64,000 nucleotides of DNA from assembly GCF_000737065.1 (NCBI RefSeq), contig NZ_AQRC01000003.1, forward strand, positions 248,001 through 312,000. Reading direction: 5' to 3'. This stretch comes from Thioclava atlantica. Lineage in GTDB: Bacteria; Pseudomonadota; Alphaproteobacteria; Rhodobacterales; Rhodobacteraceae. A program made the position numbers and the translations under genes. The notes under the pieces are model-generated. The model was given only the letters and a program-made list of their open reading frames with translations, was not told the DNA's origin and did no database searches. Positions 1 to 8,156 of this stretch are shown one piece after another (the stretch's first letter is position 1; each line of letters begins with the position of its first letter).

Positions 1-191
1 TGATCTATTCCGTCCCGAACATGACCTGCGGCCATTGCAAAGCAGCCGTGGAAGCGGCGATCGAAGAGGTCGGCGGCAAGGCGGATGTCTATCTCGACGA
101 TCGCGAGGTCGAGGTCGAGGGGCTCCCGGAGGCCACCGTGCTCAGCGCCCTGAAAGCCGCGGGCTACGAGGCGACCCCCACCGAGGAATGA
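1..191 (+). CDS. Heavy-metal-associated (HMA) domain protein, CopZ-like, 5' end cut
   Basis: The reading frame runs from base 3 to the stop at 189-191. It encodes about 62 residues with the metal-binding signature MTCGHC near the N-terminus and the short beta-alpha-beta-beta-alpha-beta length typical of HMA chaperones. The first two bases are TG followed by ATC TAT TCC, so the start ATG probably has its A just outside the window. The gene would then be almost complete, beginning M-I-Y-S-V-P. CopZ-type proteins bind Cu(I) through the two cysteines and hand it to a P-type ATPase. Such an ATPase might lie to the left but is not visible. It could alternatively be the periplasmic or N-terminal metal domain of a larger protein. 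Confidence 0.8.
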   Translation, partial: IYSVPNMTCGHCKAAVEAAIEEVGGKADVYLDDREVEVEGLPEATVLSALKAAGYEATPTEE

Positions 192-199
192 ACCGATCG

Positions 200-225
200 G
201 GGTGGCCACATCTCGTCGGCCACCC
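200..225 (+). terminator. Hairpin downstream of the HMA gene
   Basis: Perfect 8-bp arms (GGGTGGCC at 200-207, GGCCACCC at 218-225) flank a 10-nt loop, nine bases after the HMA stop codon. There is no T-run, so this is a possible terminator or 3' mRNA-stabilising stem rather than a canonical intrinsic terminator. Confidence 0.4.
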
Positions 226-389
226 TGCTCCGCCCGCCAGAGATTGTGCGGGCCGGACCTGTCCTTTCCGTGATTGCCGTTTCGGTGCCGCTTTCATTGC
301 CCGAAGGCACGAATCTCGTTATTATTGCTGCGCAATCAAGACGGCAGGCCGGGCACGTCAGATGCCCGCCGCAGCAAAAGGGCAGTGCG

Positions 390-701
390 ATGACTTTCAA
401 GACCACTTTGGGACTGTGCGCCTTCGCCGGCGCCATGGCGATCGCTTCGGGCGCTTCCGCGGGCGCGATCGATTCTGCGTGCCAGACGTCGGGCCGCGCG
501 AATGATCCGGGGATCTGTTCGTGCATCCAGCAGGTCGCCGACATGACGCTCAGCAATCGCGACCAGCGTCGGGCGGCCTCGCTGTTCCGCGATCCCGAAA
601 AGGCGCAGGACGTGCGCATGTCCGACCGCAAGTCCGACGCCGATTTCTGGGACCGCTACAAGAACTTCGCCTCGACGGCCGAAGGTTTCTGCAACCAGTA
701 A
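390..701 (+). CDS. Small exported protein of unknown function
   Basis: This encodes 103 residues. The first 25 or so (basic start, hydrophobic stretch, then ASAGA) look like a Sec signal peptide. The mature part has several cysteines (SAC, ICSC, GFC), suggesting disulfides in the periplasm. The open frame extends further upstream, but the ATG at 390 was chosen because it begins the signal peptide and follows a purine-rich stretch (AAAAGGGCAGTGCG). I recall similar short proteins annotated in Rhodobacterales as 'arginine transporter', but nothing in the sequence supports transport. A charged C-terminal half with many Arg and Asp suggests a soluble helical protein. Function unknown. Confidence 0.75.
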   Translation: MTFKTTLGLCAFAGAMAIASGASAGAIDSACQTSGRANDPGICSCIQQVADMTLSNRDQRRAASLFRDPEKAQDVRMSDRKSDADFWDRYKNFASTAEGFCNQ

Positions 702-714
702 GCCTTCCTGCGGC

Positions 715-1173
715 TCAGCCGGTCTTCTGCTCTTCGAGAAGATCGGCAATGAGCGCCTCGGCCCCGGCCTCGATCAGATCCAGCGCGCCCTCGAAGTCGC
801 GCGTGAAATACGGGTCGGGCACATCGTGCCGGCCGTGGCGCGCATCGAGAAAGAGCTGCATCGCCGCGGTCGCCCCGCCCGGCTGGCGATCGAGCGCGTC
901 GCGCAGGTTGTTCTCGTCCATCGCGAGGATCAGGTCGAATTCCGAATAATCCGTGTGCGAGATCTGGCGCCCGCGCAGCGGGCTCAGATCGTAGCCGCGC
1001 GCCGCTGCGGCCTCGATCATCGGCCCGTAGGGCGGCTCTCCCACATGCCAGTCGCCGGTGCCGGCACTGTCGAATTCGGCCTCGAGCCCGGCTTCGCGGG
1101 CCTTGTGGCGGGTCACCGCTTCGGCGGCGGGCGAGCGGCAGATGTTGCCAAGGCAAAGAAACAGGATACGCAT
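715..1173 (-). CDS. Low-molecular-weight protein-tyrosine phosphatase
   Basis: This is a 152-residue cytosolic phosphatase that begins M-R-I-L-F. The CX5R(S) phosphate loop lies at once at the N-terminus (C7-LGNIC-R13-S), the family hallmark, and the general acid lies in the DPYF motif towards the C-terminus. Length matches the family. The open frame extends 27 codons further upstream, but ATG 1173 was chosen because the catalytic loop in this family always sits about seven residues from the start. It is divergent from the sirtuin gene: the two starts lie 29 bp apart, so the promoters must be compact or overlap coding sequence. LMW-PTPs often regulate exopolysaccharide tyrosine kinases; no such kinase is visible here, so the substrate is unknown. 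Confidence 0.93.
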   Translation of the reverse strand: MRILFLCLGNICRSPAAEAVTRHKAREAGLEAEFDSAGTGDWHVGEPPYGPMIEAAAARGYDLSPLRGRQISHTDYSEFDLILAMDENNLRDALDRQPGGATAAMQLFLDARHGRHDVPDPYFTRDFEGALDLIEAGAEALIADLLEEQKTG

Positions 1174-1201
1174 GGCGAAAGTGATAACGGAGGGCGGGGC
1201 G

Positions 1202-1894
1202 ATGGCCAAGATCGTGATTCTGACCGGCGCGGGAATTTCCGCCGAGAGTGGCATCCGGACCTTCCGCGCCAGCGACGGGTTGTGGGAGGAGCACCGGATC
1301 GAGGATGTCGCGACGCCCGAGGGCTTCGAGCACGATCCCGACCTGGTCCATCGGTTCTACAATGCGCGCCGCGCGGCGGCGATGGCGGCCACGCCGAACC
1401 CGGCGCATGAGGCGCTGGCCGAGCTTGAGGCCGATCCGGGCCACGACCTGCTCGTGGTCACGCAAAATGTCGACGACCTGCACGAGCGCGCGGGGAGCCA
1501 GAACGTCCTTCACATGCATGGAAGCCTCTTCGGGGCGCTTTGCCATGCCTGCGAACACCGCTGGCCCGCGCCCGAGGTCATGGCGCCCAGCGACCCCTGC
1601 CCTTCCTGCGGACGCGCCGCGACGCGGCCCGATATCGTCTGGTTCGGAGAGATGCCCTATCGGATGGAAGAGATCTGGCATTCGCTGCGTGCGGCGGACC
1701 TGTTCGTCTCGATCGGCACCTCGGGCAATGTCTATCCTGCCGCCGGTTTCGTCGCGGATGCGATGCATGCGGGCGTGCCGACGCTCGAGCTCAATCTCGA
1801 GCCGTCTGCGGGCAGCCGCATGTTCGACGAGGCCCGGCAGGGCCCCGCGAGTGTTCTGGTTCCCGAATGGGTGCGCGAGCGGCTGGGCGGCTGA
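1202..1894 (+). CDS. cobB: NAD-dependent protein deacylase, sirtuin class III (CobB-like)
   Basis: This 230-residue sirtuin removes acyl groups from lysines using NAD+. Visible motifs are GAGISAESGI at residues 9-18 (NAD binding), TQNVDDLH at 88-95, catalytic His106 in HMHGSL, and four zinc cysteines (C114, C117, C133, C136). Y53 and R56 in FYNARR match the Tyr/Arg pair that lets class III sirtuins accept succinyl-lysine, so desuccinylase or demalonylase activity is likely. The start at 1202 follows a strong GGAGG. An in-frame ATG at 1172 is possible but has a poorer ribosome site and would overlap the start codon of the divergent phosphatase gene. Confidence 0.95.
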   Translation: MAKIVILTGAGISAESGIRTFRASDGLWEEHRIEDVATPEGFEHDPDLVHRFYNARRAAAMAATPNPAHEALAELEADPGHDLLVVTQNVDDLHERAGSQNVLHMHGSLFGALCHACEHRWPAPEVMAPSDPCPSCGRAATRPDIVWFGEMPYRMEEIWHSLRAADLFVSIGTSGNVYPAAGFVADAMHAGVPTLELNLEPSAGSRMFDEARQGPASVLVPEWVRERLGG

Positions 1895-1906
1895 GCGCCC
1901 GCCCGC

Positions 1907-3277
1907 TCAGTAGCTGTATTCGGCGTAGATCTTGCTCAGATCGCCATTCCATTCGCCGTTGTATTTCTCAAGCAACTCGTCGGCGGGCACCCGGCCCGTT
2001 TCGACGCTCTCTTCCAGCGCGTTGAGGAAATGGGTCTCGTCGGGGATCAGCCCGTTCGCTCCGGGCCTGCCGCGCGCCTTGAGCCCGGATTTCGCGATCG
2101 CCACCGTCTCGCGCGCCAGATCGTGCAGTTTGATCCCGTTGAACTCGCCCTGCAATGCATCGACGGCCGCGGCGCGGCGCAGACCCTCGCGGGTCTCGTG
2201 ATCCCAGCCCTTCACCAGATCCCAGGCCGCGTCGAGCGCGGACTGGTCATAGCACAGCCCCACCCAGAGCGCGGGCAGCGCGCAAAGACGCCGCCACGGG
2301 CCGCCATCGGCGCCGCGCATCTCGATATATTTCTTCGAGCGCGCTTCGGGGAAGACGGTGGTCAGGTGATCGGCCCAGTCGCTGAGCGTCGGCTTCTCGC
2401 CGGGCAGCGCGGGCAGTTCGCCCTTGAGGAAGTCGCGGAAGGACTGGCCGAGCGCATTGATGTACTTGCCGTCGCGGTAGACGAAATACATCGGCACATC
2501 GAGCACGTAATCGACATAGGCCTCGTAGCCCGCGCCCGCGTCGAACATGAAGGGCAGCATGCCGGTGCGCGCGTCATCGAGGTGCTGCCAGATATGCGAG
2601 CGCCACGACTTCATGCCGTTGGGCCTGCCGTCGAGGAAGGGCGAGTTGGCGAACAGCGCGGTCGCGACCGGTTGCAGCGACAGCGCCACGCGCATCTTCT
2701 GCACCATGTCGGCTTCCGAGGCGAAATCGAGGTTCACCTGCACCGTGCAGGTGCGATACATCATCTGCTTGCCCAGATCGCCGACCCTGTCCATGTAGTC
2801 GGTCATCAGCCGGTAGCGCCCCTTGGGCATCATCGGCATCTGCTCCTGGCTCCAGATCGGCGCGGTGCCGAGGCCGATGAACCGCACCCCGATCTCGTCG
2901 GCCACCGTCTGCACTTCGCGCAGATGCTCGTTCACCTCGTCGCAGGTCTGGTGGATCGTCTCGAGCGGCGCGCCCGAAAGTTCCAGCTGGCCGCCCGGCT
3001 CGAGGCTGATATTCGCGCCGTTGAGCTGCAGGCCGATCAGCTTGTCCTGCTCGTGGATCGGCTCCCATCCGAAGCGGTCGCGCAGCCCCTCGAGCATCGC
3101 CCTGATCGAACGCGGCCCGTCATAGGGCAACGGCAGCTGGTGATCCGCGCAATAGCCGAACTTCTCGTGTTCGGTGCCGATGCGCCACTCCTCGCGAGGT
3201 TTCTCGCCGGCGGCCAGGAATTCGGCCAACTGCTCGAAGCGCTCGATCGGGCCTCCGCCCTGCTGCGGTATGGACAT
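1907..3277 (-). CDS. gshA: Glutamate-cysteine ligase
   Basis: This 456-residue enzyme catalyses the first step of glutathione synthesis, ATP-dependent joining of L-Glu and L-Cys. The N-terminal region carries GTEHEKFG, typical of the plant/alphaproteobacterial class of GCL, followed by a long catalytic domain with DFASEADM and EMRGADGGPW. Length is usual for this class. The gene is the last of a minus-strand run rsmE - membrane protein - gshA, with 66 bp between it and the preceding gene, so it may be co-transcribed. Its stop faces the sirtuin stop only 12 bp away, leaving little room for a terminator. Confidence 0.95.
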   Translation of the reverse strand: MSIPQQGGGPIERFEQLAEFLAAGEKPREEWRIGTEHEKFGYCADHQLPLPYDGPRSIRAMLEGLRDRFGWEPIHEQDKLIGLQLNGANISLEPGGQLELSGAPLETIHQTCDEVNEHLREVQTVADEIGVRFIGLGTAPIWSQEQMPMMPKGRYRLMTDYMDRVGDLGKQMMYRTCTVQVNLDFASEADMVQKMRVALSLQPVATALFANSPFLDGRPNGMKSWRSHIWQHLDDARTGMLPFMFDAGAGYEAYVDYVLDVPMYFVYRDGKYINALGQSFRDFLKGELPALPGEKPTLSDWADHLTTVFPEARSKKYIEMRGADGGPWRRLCALPALWVGLCYDQSALDAAWDLVKGWDHETREGLRRAAAVDALQGEFNGIKLHDLARETVAIAKSGLKARGRPGANGLIPDETHFLNALEESVETGRVPADELLEKYNGEWNGDLSKIYAEYSY

Positions 3278-3343
3278 GGGTGCCTCGCGTCATTTTGGAG
3301 CGCAACAGGTGGCGCGCAGAGGGGCTCAAGTCAAGCGCGAAAC

Positions 3344-3880
3344 CTATTCGCGGCTCCACAGGCTTTGTGCGGCGGTCTTGCGATCGAGGGCGGCCGAAAG
3401 CGCGCCCATATCGACACCGGGCAGGCTCGCGAAAGCATCGTAGAGCGCACCTGCCCCCGCCGCGTCGAGCGGGATCAGCAACGCTTCTCCCGAGCGGCTG
3501 CGCAAACGCCAGTACTGTTTGCCTTGAAGGTTCAGCAAGCGGATCTCGACGAGTTCGCGCAACGCGATCTCGCCCCCCATCCCCAGGGAGGTCACATTTC
3601 CCGAAGGGCCCGGCAATGCGCGGGCGCGGGAAGCCGCGAAATAGGAAACCCGGCCCTCGTCGATCTCGACGAGCCCCGGCGCGTCGACCGCGCGGGCGAA
3701 CCGCATCCGCCTGAGCCCGATGAGCGCCCAGCCAAGCCCGAGCGCACAGGCCGCCACGCCCAGGGGCATCAGCAGATACCCCCCGAGCCAGACCAGCCAC
3801 GCCCCGAAGACGACGACCATCCCCGCCGCGATCACCTCGCGCCAGCGATGCAGGCCCTGCGCGACTTCGGGTCGGATCAC
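3344..3880 (-). CDS. Two-helix membrane protein, unknown function, coupled to rsmE
   Basis: About 178 residues. Two closely spaced hydrophobic helices lie near the N-terminus (roughly residues 18-55), followed by a cytosolic or periplasmic beta-rich domain with a conserved-looking E-I-R-L-L-N-L-Q-G-K-Q-Y-W segment, the layout of PH-like YcxB/YdbT-type bacterial proteins. A GTG start at 3880 was chosen: it overlaps the rsmE stop as GTGA, implying translational coupling. No ATG lies in frame until further in. I do not recognise the family with certainty. Its position between an rRNA methylase and glutathione synthesis gives no clear functional clue. Confidence 0.75.
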   Translation of the reverse strand: MIRPEVAQGLHRWREVIAAGMVVVFGAWLVWLGGYLLMPLGVAACALGLGWALIGLRRMRFARAVDAPGLVEIDEGRVSYFAASRARALPGPSGNVTSLGMGGEIALRELVEIRLLNLQGKQYWRLRSRSGEALLIPLDAAGAGALYDAFASLPGVDMGALSAALDRKTAAQSLWSRE

Positions 3881-4602
3881 CGCCAGTCCCCCAGGGTCGA
3901 TTGCCAGAGCGTGATCGCCGCGCAGACGGCCGTATCCGCACGCAGGATGCGCGGACCGAGGCTCACCGGCGTCACGAAATCCAGACCGCGCAGCTTTTCG
4001 CGCTCGGGCTCCGAGAACCCGCCCTCCGGTCCGATCAGGATCGCCCAGGGGCCGGGCGGCAGGCCCGCCAGCGTCTCGGCAGGCCCGGCCAGCGCCTCGT
4101 CGGCCCAGAGGATGCGGCGTGCCGGGTCCCAGCCCGCCAGCAGCTTCGCGAGGGGCTGGAGATCCTCGACCGGCGGCACGAAGGTGCCGAGGCATTGCTC
4201 CGCCGCCTCGCGGGCATGGGCCTGCAGCCGATCCTTCCGGATCCGCGCGGAATTGGTGAACTCGGTCTGCACCGGCAGCACCTTCGCGCAGCCGAGCTCG
4301 GTCGCCTTCTCGACGATGAAATCGGTGCGCTCCTTCTTGATCGGCGCGAAGATCAGCCAGAGATCGGGCGGGGCGAGTTGCGGCGCGGCCTGCTCGATGC
4401 AGACCAGGATGCCCCGTTTCTTATGGGCCTCGGCAACCTCCGCCGTCCACTCGCCGTCGCGCCCGTTGAACAGCGCCACGCGGGCGCCGACGCCCAGCCG
4501 CATCACCGCGAAAAGGTAATTCGCCTGGTCGGGGTCGAGAGGCACGGCTTGCCCCGCGCCCAGCGGGTGCTCTACACAGAGCCTGATCTTGGCACGTTCC
4601 AT
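3877..4602 (-). CDS. rsmE: 16S rRNA (uracil(1498)-N(3))-methyltransferase
   Basis: This 241-residue SPOUT-fold methylase would methylate U1498 in the decoding region of 16S rRNA using SAM. The C-terminal trefoil-knot motifs are clear: IGPEGGFSEPE and LGPRILRADTA. The N-terminal PUA-like RNA-binding part is also present. The ATG at 4602 gives a normal length. It is the first gene of the run towards gshA and ends in a GTGA overlap with the next gene. The start lies only 12 bp from the divergent ubiA start, so each promoter would have to sit within the other gene. Confidence 0.95.
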   Translation of the reverse strand: MERAKIRLCVEHPLGAGQAVPLDPDQANYLFAVMRLGVGARVALFNGRDGEWTAEVAEAHKKRGILVCIEQAAPQLAPPDLWLIFAPIKKERTDFIVEKATELGCAKVLPVQTEFTNSARIRKDRLQAHAREAAEQCLGTFVPPVEDLQPLAKLLAGWDPARRILWADEALAGPAETLAGLPPGPWAILIGPEGGFSEPEREKLRGLDFVTPVSLGPRILRADTAVCAAITLWQSTLGDWR

Positions 4603-4614
4603 GAGGCGGACTTT

Positions 4615-5583
4615 ATGAGCGGAAAAAGCGAAACGCCAGAGGCGGCCGGCACCGTGGCCGATGCCTATCGCGGCAATTGGGTGGACCGGATCGCACCGGC
4701 CTTCTCGCGCCCCTATCTGCGCCTGAGCCGTGCCGACCGGCCGATCGGCACCTGGCTGCTGCTGCTTCCCTGCTGGTGGGGGATCTCCCTCGCCGCGGCC
4801 TCGACGGGCGGGTTCGTCTGGCACGACCTCTGGCTGGCCGTGGGCTGCGCGATGGGCGCCTTCCTGATGCGCGGCGCGGGCTGCACCTGGAACGACATCA
4901 CCGACCGCAAGATCGACGCGAGCGTGGCGCGCACCCGGTCGCGCCCGATCCCCTCGGGACAGGTCTCGGTCAAGCAGGCGCTCGGCTGGATGGCGATACA
5001 GTCGCTGGTGGCGCTCGCGATCCTGCTCAGCTTCAACCTGCCCGCCATCATTCTCGGCTTCATCTCGCTCGGGCCCGTCGCGATCTATCCCTTCGCGAAG
5101 CGCTTCACCTGGTGGCCGCAGATCTTCCTCGGAATCGCGTTCAACTGGGGCGCGCTTCTGGGCTGGGTCGCGCATAGCGGGAGCCTGGGCTGGCCGACCG
5201 TGGCGCTGTACCTCTCGGGGCTCGTCTGGACGCTTTTCTACGACACGATCTACGCCCATCAGGACAAGGAGGACGACGCGCTGATCGGCGTCAAATCCAC
5301 CGCGCGCCTGTTTGGCGACGACAGCGCGAAATGGCTGGGCGGATTCCTGATGGGGACGGTCGCGCTGATGACGGCCGCGGTGATGGGGGCGCTGCTGCCC
5401 GACGCCCCACCCCTGCGGCTGGTGCTCGCGCTGATCGCGCCCTGGGCGATGGGCTGGCACATGCTCTGGCAGATGCGGCAACTCGACATCGACGACCCGG
5501 ATATCTGCCTCAAGCTGTTCCGCGCCAATCGCGATACGGGCCTGATTGCTGCGCTGTTTCTCGCCGCTGGCGCAATCGTGTAA
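4615..5583 (+). CDS. ubiA: 4-hydroxybenzoate polyprenyltransferase
   Basis: This is a 322-residue inner-membrane prenyltransferase of ubiquinone synthesis. It attaches the polyprenyl chain to 4-hydroxybenzoate. Both Asp-rich Mg-diphosphate motifs are visible, NDITDRKID in the first half and YDTIYAHQDKEDD in the second, spread among about eight or nine hydrophobic helices. The ATG at 4615 was chosen; an extended N-terminal tail of some 30 polar residues precedes the first helix. It is divergent from rsmE. It may act in the same pathway as the COQ9-family gene near 31 kb. Confidence 0.95.
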   Translation: MSGKSETPEAAGTVADAYRGNWVDRIAPAFSRPYLRLSRADRPIGTWLLLLPCWWGISLAAASTGGFVWHDLWLAVGCAMGAFLMRGAGCTWNDITDRKIDASVARTRSRPIPSGQVSVKQALGWMAIQSLVALAILLSFNLPAIILGFISLGPVAIYPFAKRFTWWPQIFLGIAFNWGALLGWVAHSGSLGWPTVALYLSGLVWTLFYDTIYAHQDKEDDALIGVKSTARLFGDDSAKWLGGFLMGTVALMTAAVMGALLPDAPPLRLVLALIAPWAMGWHMLWQMRQLDIDDPDICLKLFRANRDTGLIAALFLAAGAIV

Positions 5584-5659
5584 CGGGCTTTCGATTGATC
5601 CCCCGGGCCGTGCGCCTTAAGGAAAACGGAACAGATTCCCGAGGGAGGGTTCCAGACAC

Positions 5660-7726
5660 ATGCGCCATCGCGCCACCCTGCTCACGATCGCAGCTTTCGC
5701 TCTTGCACTGGTTCTTTCGGCCGTCATCGCGGGCGGTGCCGCGACCGTCATCGAGAAAGCCACCCGGCAGGAGGTGCGCGTGGGGATGGAGGCGCAGGGC
5801 TACGGGTGGATCCGGGTGCATACCGACGGCCTCCAGGTGATCCTCACCGGAACCGCGCCGACCGAGGCCGAACGGTTCCGCGCCGTCTCCCTGGCCGACA
5901 AATATGTCGACAGCTCGCGGGTGGTGGACAACACCGACACCCAGATCGCGAAACCCGTCACCCCGCCCGATTTCTCGCTCGAGATGCTGCGCAACGAGAA
6001 CGGGATCTCGCTGATCGGGCTGGTGCCCGCCGGCGTCGATCGCAAGAAGATCGCCGAGGAGCTCAAGAAGGTCGCAGGCGACGAGGGCGTGACCGACATG
6101 CTCGAAAGCGCGGATTATCCGGTTCCGGGCGGGTGGGAGGAAGCGATGCGCTTCGGCCTCAAGACGCTCGAGACCCTGCCGCGTTCGAAGGTCTCGGTCT
6201 CTCCCGGCAAGGTCAAGGTGCAGGCGATCACCGATAGCGTAACCGAAAAGGGCCGGGTCGAGACCTCGCTTGCGCGCACCCGACCGACCGATCTCAGGCT
6301 CGATTTCGACATCTCCGCCCCGCGCCCGGTGATCACGCCCTTCACGTTGCGCTTCATCGTCGACGAGGAAGGCGCGCGCTTCGACGCCTGTTCAGCCGAT
6401 ACCGAGAGGGCGCGCGAGCGCATCTTCTCCGCGGCCCGCGGGGCCGGTGCGAAAGGCACGCTGAGCTGCACGATCGGGATGGGCACCCCCTCCCCCGACT
6501 GGTCGATCGCCGCCGCGATGGCGATCAAGGCGGTGGGTCAGCTCGGGGCCGCCACCGTGACCTTCTCCGATGCCGATATCGCGCTCGATGCGAAACCCTC
6601 TGTGGCGCAAAAGACCTTCGACGAGGTGGTGGGCGAGCTGGAATCGAACCTGCCCGGCGTGTTCTCACTCAAGGCCGCGCTCGAACCCTCGCCGAAAGCC
6701 AAGGCCGACGAGGCGCAGTTCATCGCGACCCGCGACGGCAAGGGCCATGTCGATCTCAAGGGCCGCGTGCTCGATGCGCGCCAGCGCGAGGCGGTCGAGA
6801 GCTTCGCCCGCGCCAAGCTCGGTCACGACAAGGTTCACGGCGCGACCCGCGTCGACAAGACCCTGCCCGCCGGCTGGCCGATCCGGACGCTTGCGGGCAT
6901 CGAGGCGCTGGCCGAACTCCATGACGGCACTGTCCTCGTGACCCCGAAACTGGTGAAGGTGACCGGGGTGACCGGCAACCCGCAGGGCTCGGACACGATT
7001 TCGCGCATCCTCACCAGCCAGCTCGGCGAGGGCGCGCAGATCGACCTGAAGGTGAAATACGACAAGCGCCTCGATCCGGTGCTCGCGCTGCCGAGCGGCA
7101 AGGAATGCGTGACCCGCCTGAACGGCTCGCTGGCGAAGCAGAAGATCAACTTCGATCCCGGCTCGGCCCAAGTCTCGGCCGATAGCGTGAAGGCGCTCGA
7201 CGCCCTGGCCGGCGCGATGAAGGATTGCACGGGCTTCCGGATGGAAGTCGGAGGCTATACCGACAATCAGGGCCGCGAGGAGATGAACCTGCAACTCTCG
7301 CAAGATCGCGCTCAGGCGGTGATCCGCGGGCTGCTCGATCGCGGCGTGCTCGTGGGCAATCTCGTCGCGAAGGGCTATGGCGAAGCCGCGCCGATCGCCT
7401 CGAACGACACCGAGGCCGGGCGCGAGGAAAACCGCCGCATCGAATTCACCCTGCTCGACAAGAAGCCGGTGGATGAGAGCGCCGACGGATCGCAGGACGG
7501 GGAGCCGCATTGGGACGGGGCGGTCACCGATGACGCGACACCGGCGACGGACGGGGCAGCCCCCGAAGGCAAGGACGCCGCGCCGCAGGGCGATGCGCCG
7601 GCGACCGATGCGGACGCGAATAACAGCGATGCGGCACCAGCCGCACAAGAGGAGATCCCGGTCGAGACCCCGGCAGACGACACGCCGCGTCCGAAGTTCC
7701 GGCCGAAGGATCTGACGAAGGGCTGA
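5660..7726 (+). CDS. Large OmpA-family envelope protein with BON-like repeats
   Basis: A 688-residue protein with one N-terminal hydrophobic helix (about residues 8-30, signal or anchor). Repeated BON-like stretches follow around residues 40-110 and again around 350-440. A C-terminal OmpA peptidoglycan-binding domain covers about 500-610 (GGYTDNQGREEMNLQLSQDRA, then ENRRIEF). The last 75 residues are a low-complexity Ala/Asp/Pro/Glu tail. OmpA domains bind meso-diaminopimelate, so the protein probably links inner membrane or periplasm to the cell wall. The next gene starts 11 bp downstream and encodes a small membrane coiled-coil protein, suggesting the two work together. Precise role unknown. 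Confidence 0.85.
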   Translation: MRHRATLLTIAAFALALVLSAVIAGGAATVIEKATRQEVRVGMEAQGYGWIRVHTDGLQVILTGTAPTEAERFRAVSLADKYVDSSRVVDNTDTQIAKPVTPPDFSLEMLRNENGISLIGLVPAGVDRKKIAEELKKVAGDEGVTDMLESADYPVPGGWEEAMRFGLKTLETLPRSKVSVSPGKVKVQAITDSVTEKGRVETSLARTRPTDLRLDFDISAPRPVITPFTLRFIVDEEGARFDACSADTERARERIFSAARGAGAKGTLSCTIGMGTPSPDWSIAAAMAIKAVGQLGAATVTFSDADIALDAKPSVAQKTFDEVVGELESNLPGVFSLKAALEPSPKAKADEAQFIATRDGKGHVDLKGRVLDARQREAVESFARAKLGHDKVHGATRVDKTLPAGWPIRTLAGIEALAELHDGTVLVTPKLVKVTGVTGNPQGSDTISRILTSQLGEGAQIDLKVKYDKRLDPVLALPSGKECVTRLNGSLAKQKINFDPGSAQVSADSVKALDALAGAMKDCTGFRMEVGGYTDNQGREEMNLQLSQDRAQAVIRGLLDRGVLVGNLVAKGYGEAAPIASNDTEAGREENRRIEFTLLDKKPVDESADGSQDGEPHWDGAVTDDATPATDGAAPEGKDAAPQGDAPATDADANNSDAAPAAQEEIPVETPADDTPRPKFRPKDLTKG

Positions 7727-7737
7727 AGGGTAGAGAC

Positions 7738-8064
7738 ATGAACAGAACCGAATTCATCATCGCCACCGCGATCGTCCTCTTCCTCGCCTTCGCGCTTGGC
7801 TGGTTCGCCTCTTGGCTGATCCACCGCCTGACCCGGGTGAGCCGCGCCGATATGGGCGAACTCGAGCAGATGGCCCAGGCGCTGCACGAGGCCGAGGAGA
7901 CCCGCGATCAGGCGCTTACCTATTTCGAACAGCGCGAGGCGGAACTGAGCAATCAGCTCAGCCAGACCGAGGCGGAGCTGCGCGCGGCGATGGACGGACT
8001 ACGCGATGCGCGTCACGAGGCAGAGGAACTGCGCGCCTATATCGACCGCACGCAGAAGGCGTGA
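7738..8064 (+). CDS. Small membrane-anchored coiled-coil protein
   Basis: This encodes 108 residues: one N-terminal transmembrane helix (about 7-28) followed by a long charged alpha-helical segment rich in Glu, Gln, Ala and Arg with heptad-like spacing (roughly 38-105), a coiled coil facing the cytoplasm or periplasm. It starts 11 bp after the OmpA/BON gene and is probably in the same transcript. No family recognised with confidence; the architecture resembles small inner-membrane partners of envelope complexes. Confidence 0.8.
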   Translation: MNRTEFIIATAIVLFLAFALGWFASWLIHRLTRVSRADMGELEQMAQALHEAEETRDQALTYFEQREAELSNQLSQTEAELRAAMDGLRDARHEAEELRAYIDRTQKA

Positions 8065-8065
8065 C

Positions 8066-8095
8066 CTCGGGGGCCTTTGCCCCTGCCCCCGCGAG
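8066..8095. terminator. GC-rich hairpin between convergent genes
   Basis: Arms CTCGGGGGC (8066-8074) and GCCCCCGCGAG (8085-8095, one extra base) form a strong stem just after the 108-residue gene and before the convergent fdhD. There is no T-run on either side, so termination is inferred from location and stem strength only. Confidence 0.35.
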
Positions 8096-8156
8096 AAACC
8101 AGACCGGATTTCCGCACCCGCGCCCCTCCTTCTCGCGGCGGCGCGGCTCCTGTTTT

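Noticed and set aside
2030-4519. 829-codon plus-strand open frame across gshA and rsmE
   Set aside because: It is the antisense of well-supported genes, with Arg/His/Pro-rich composition and no recognisable domain.
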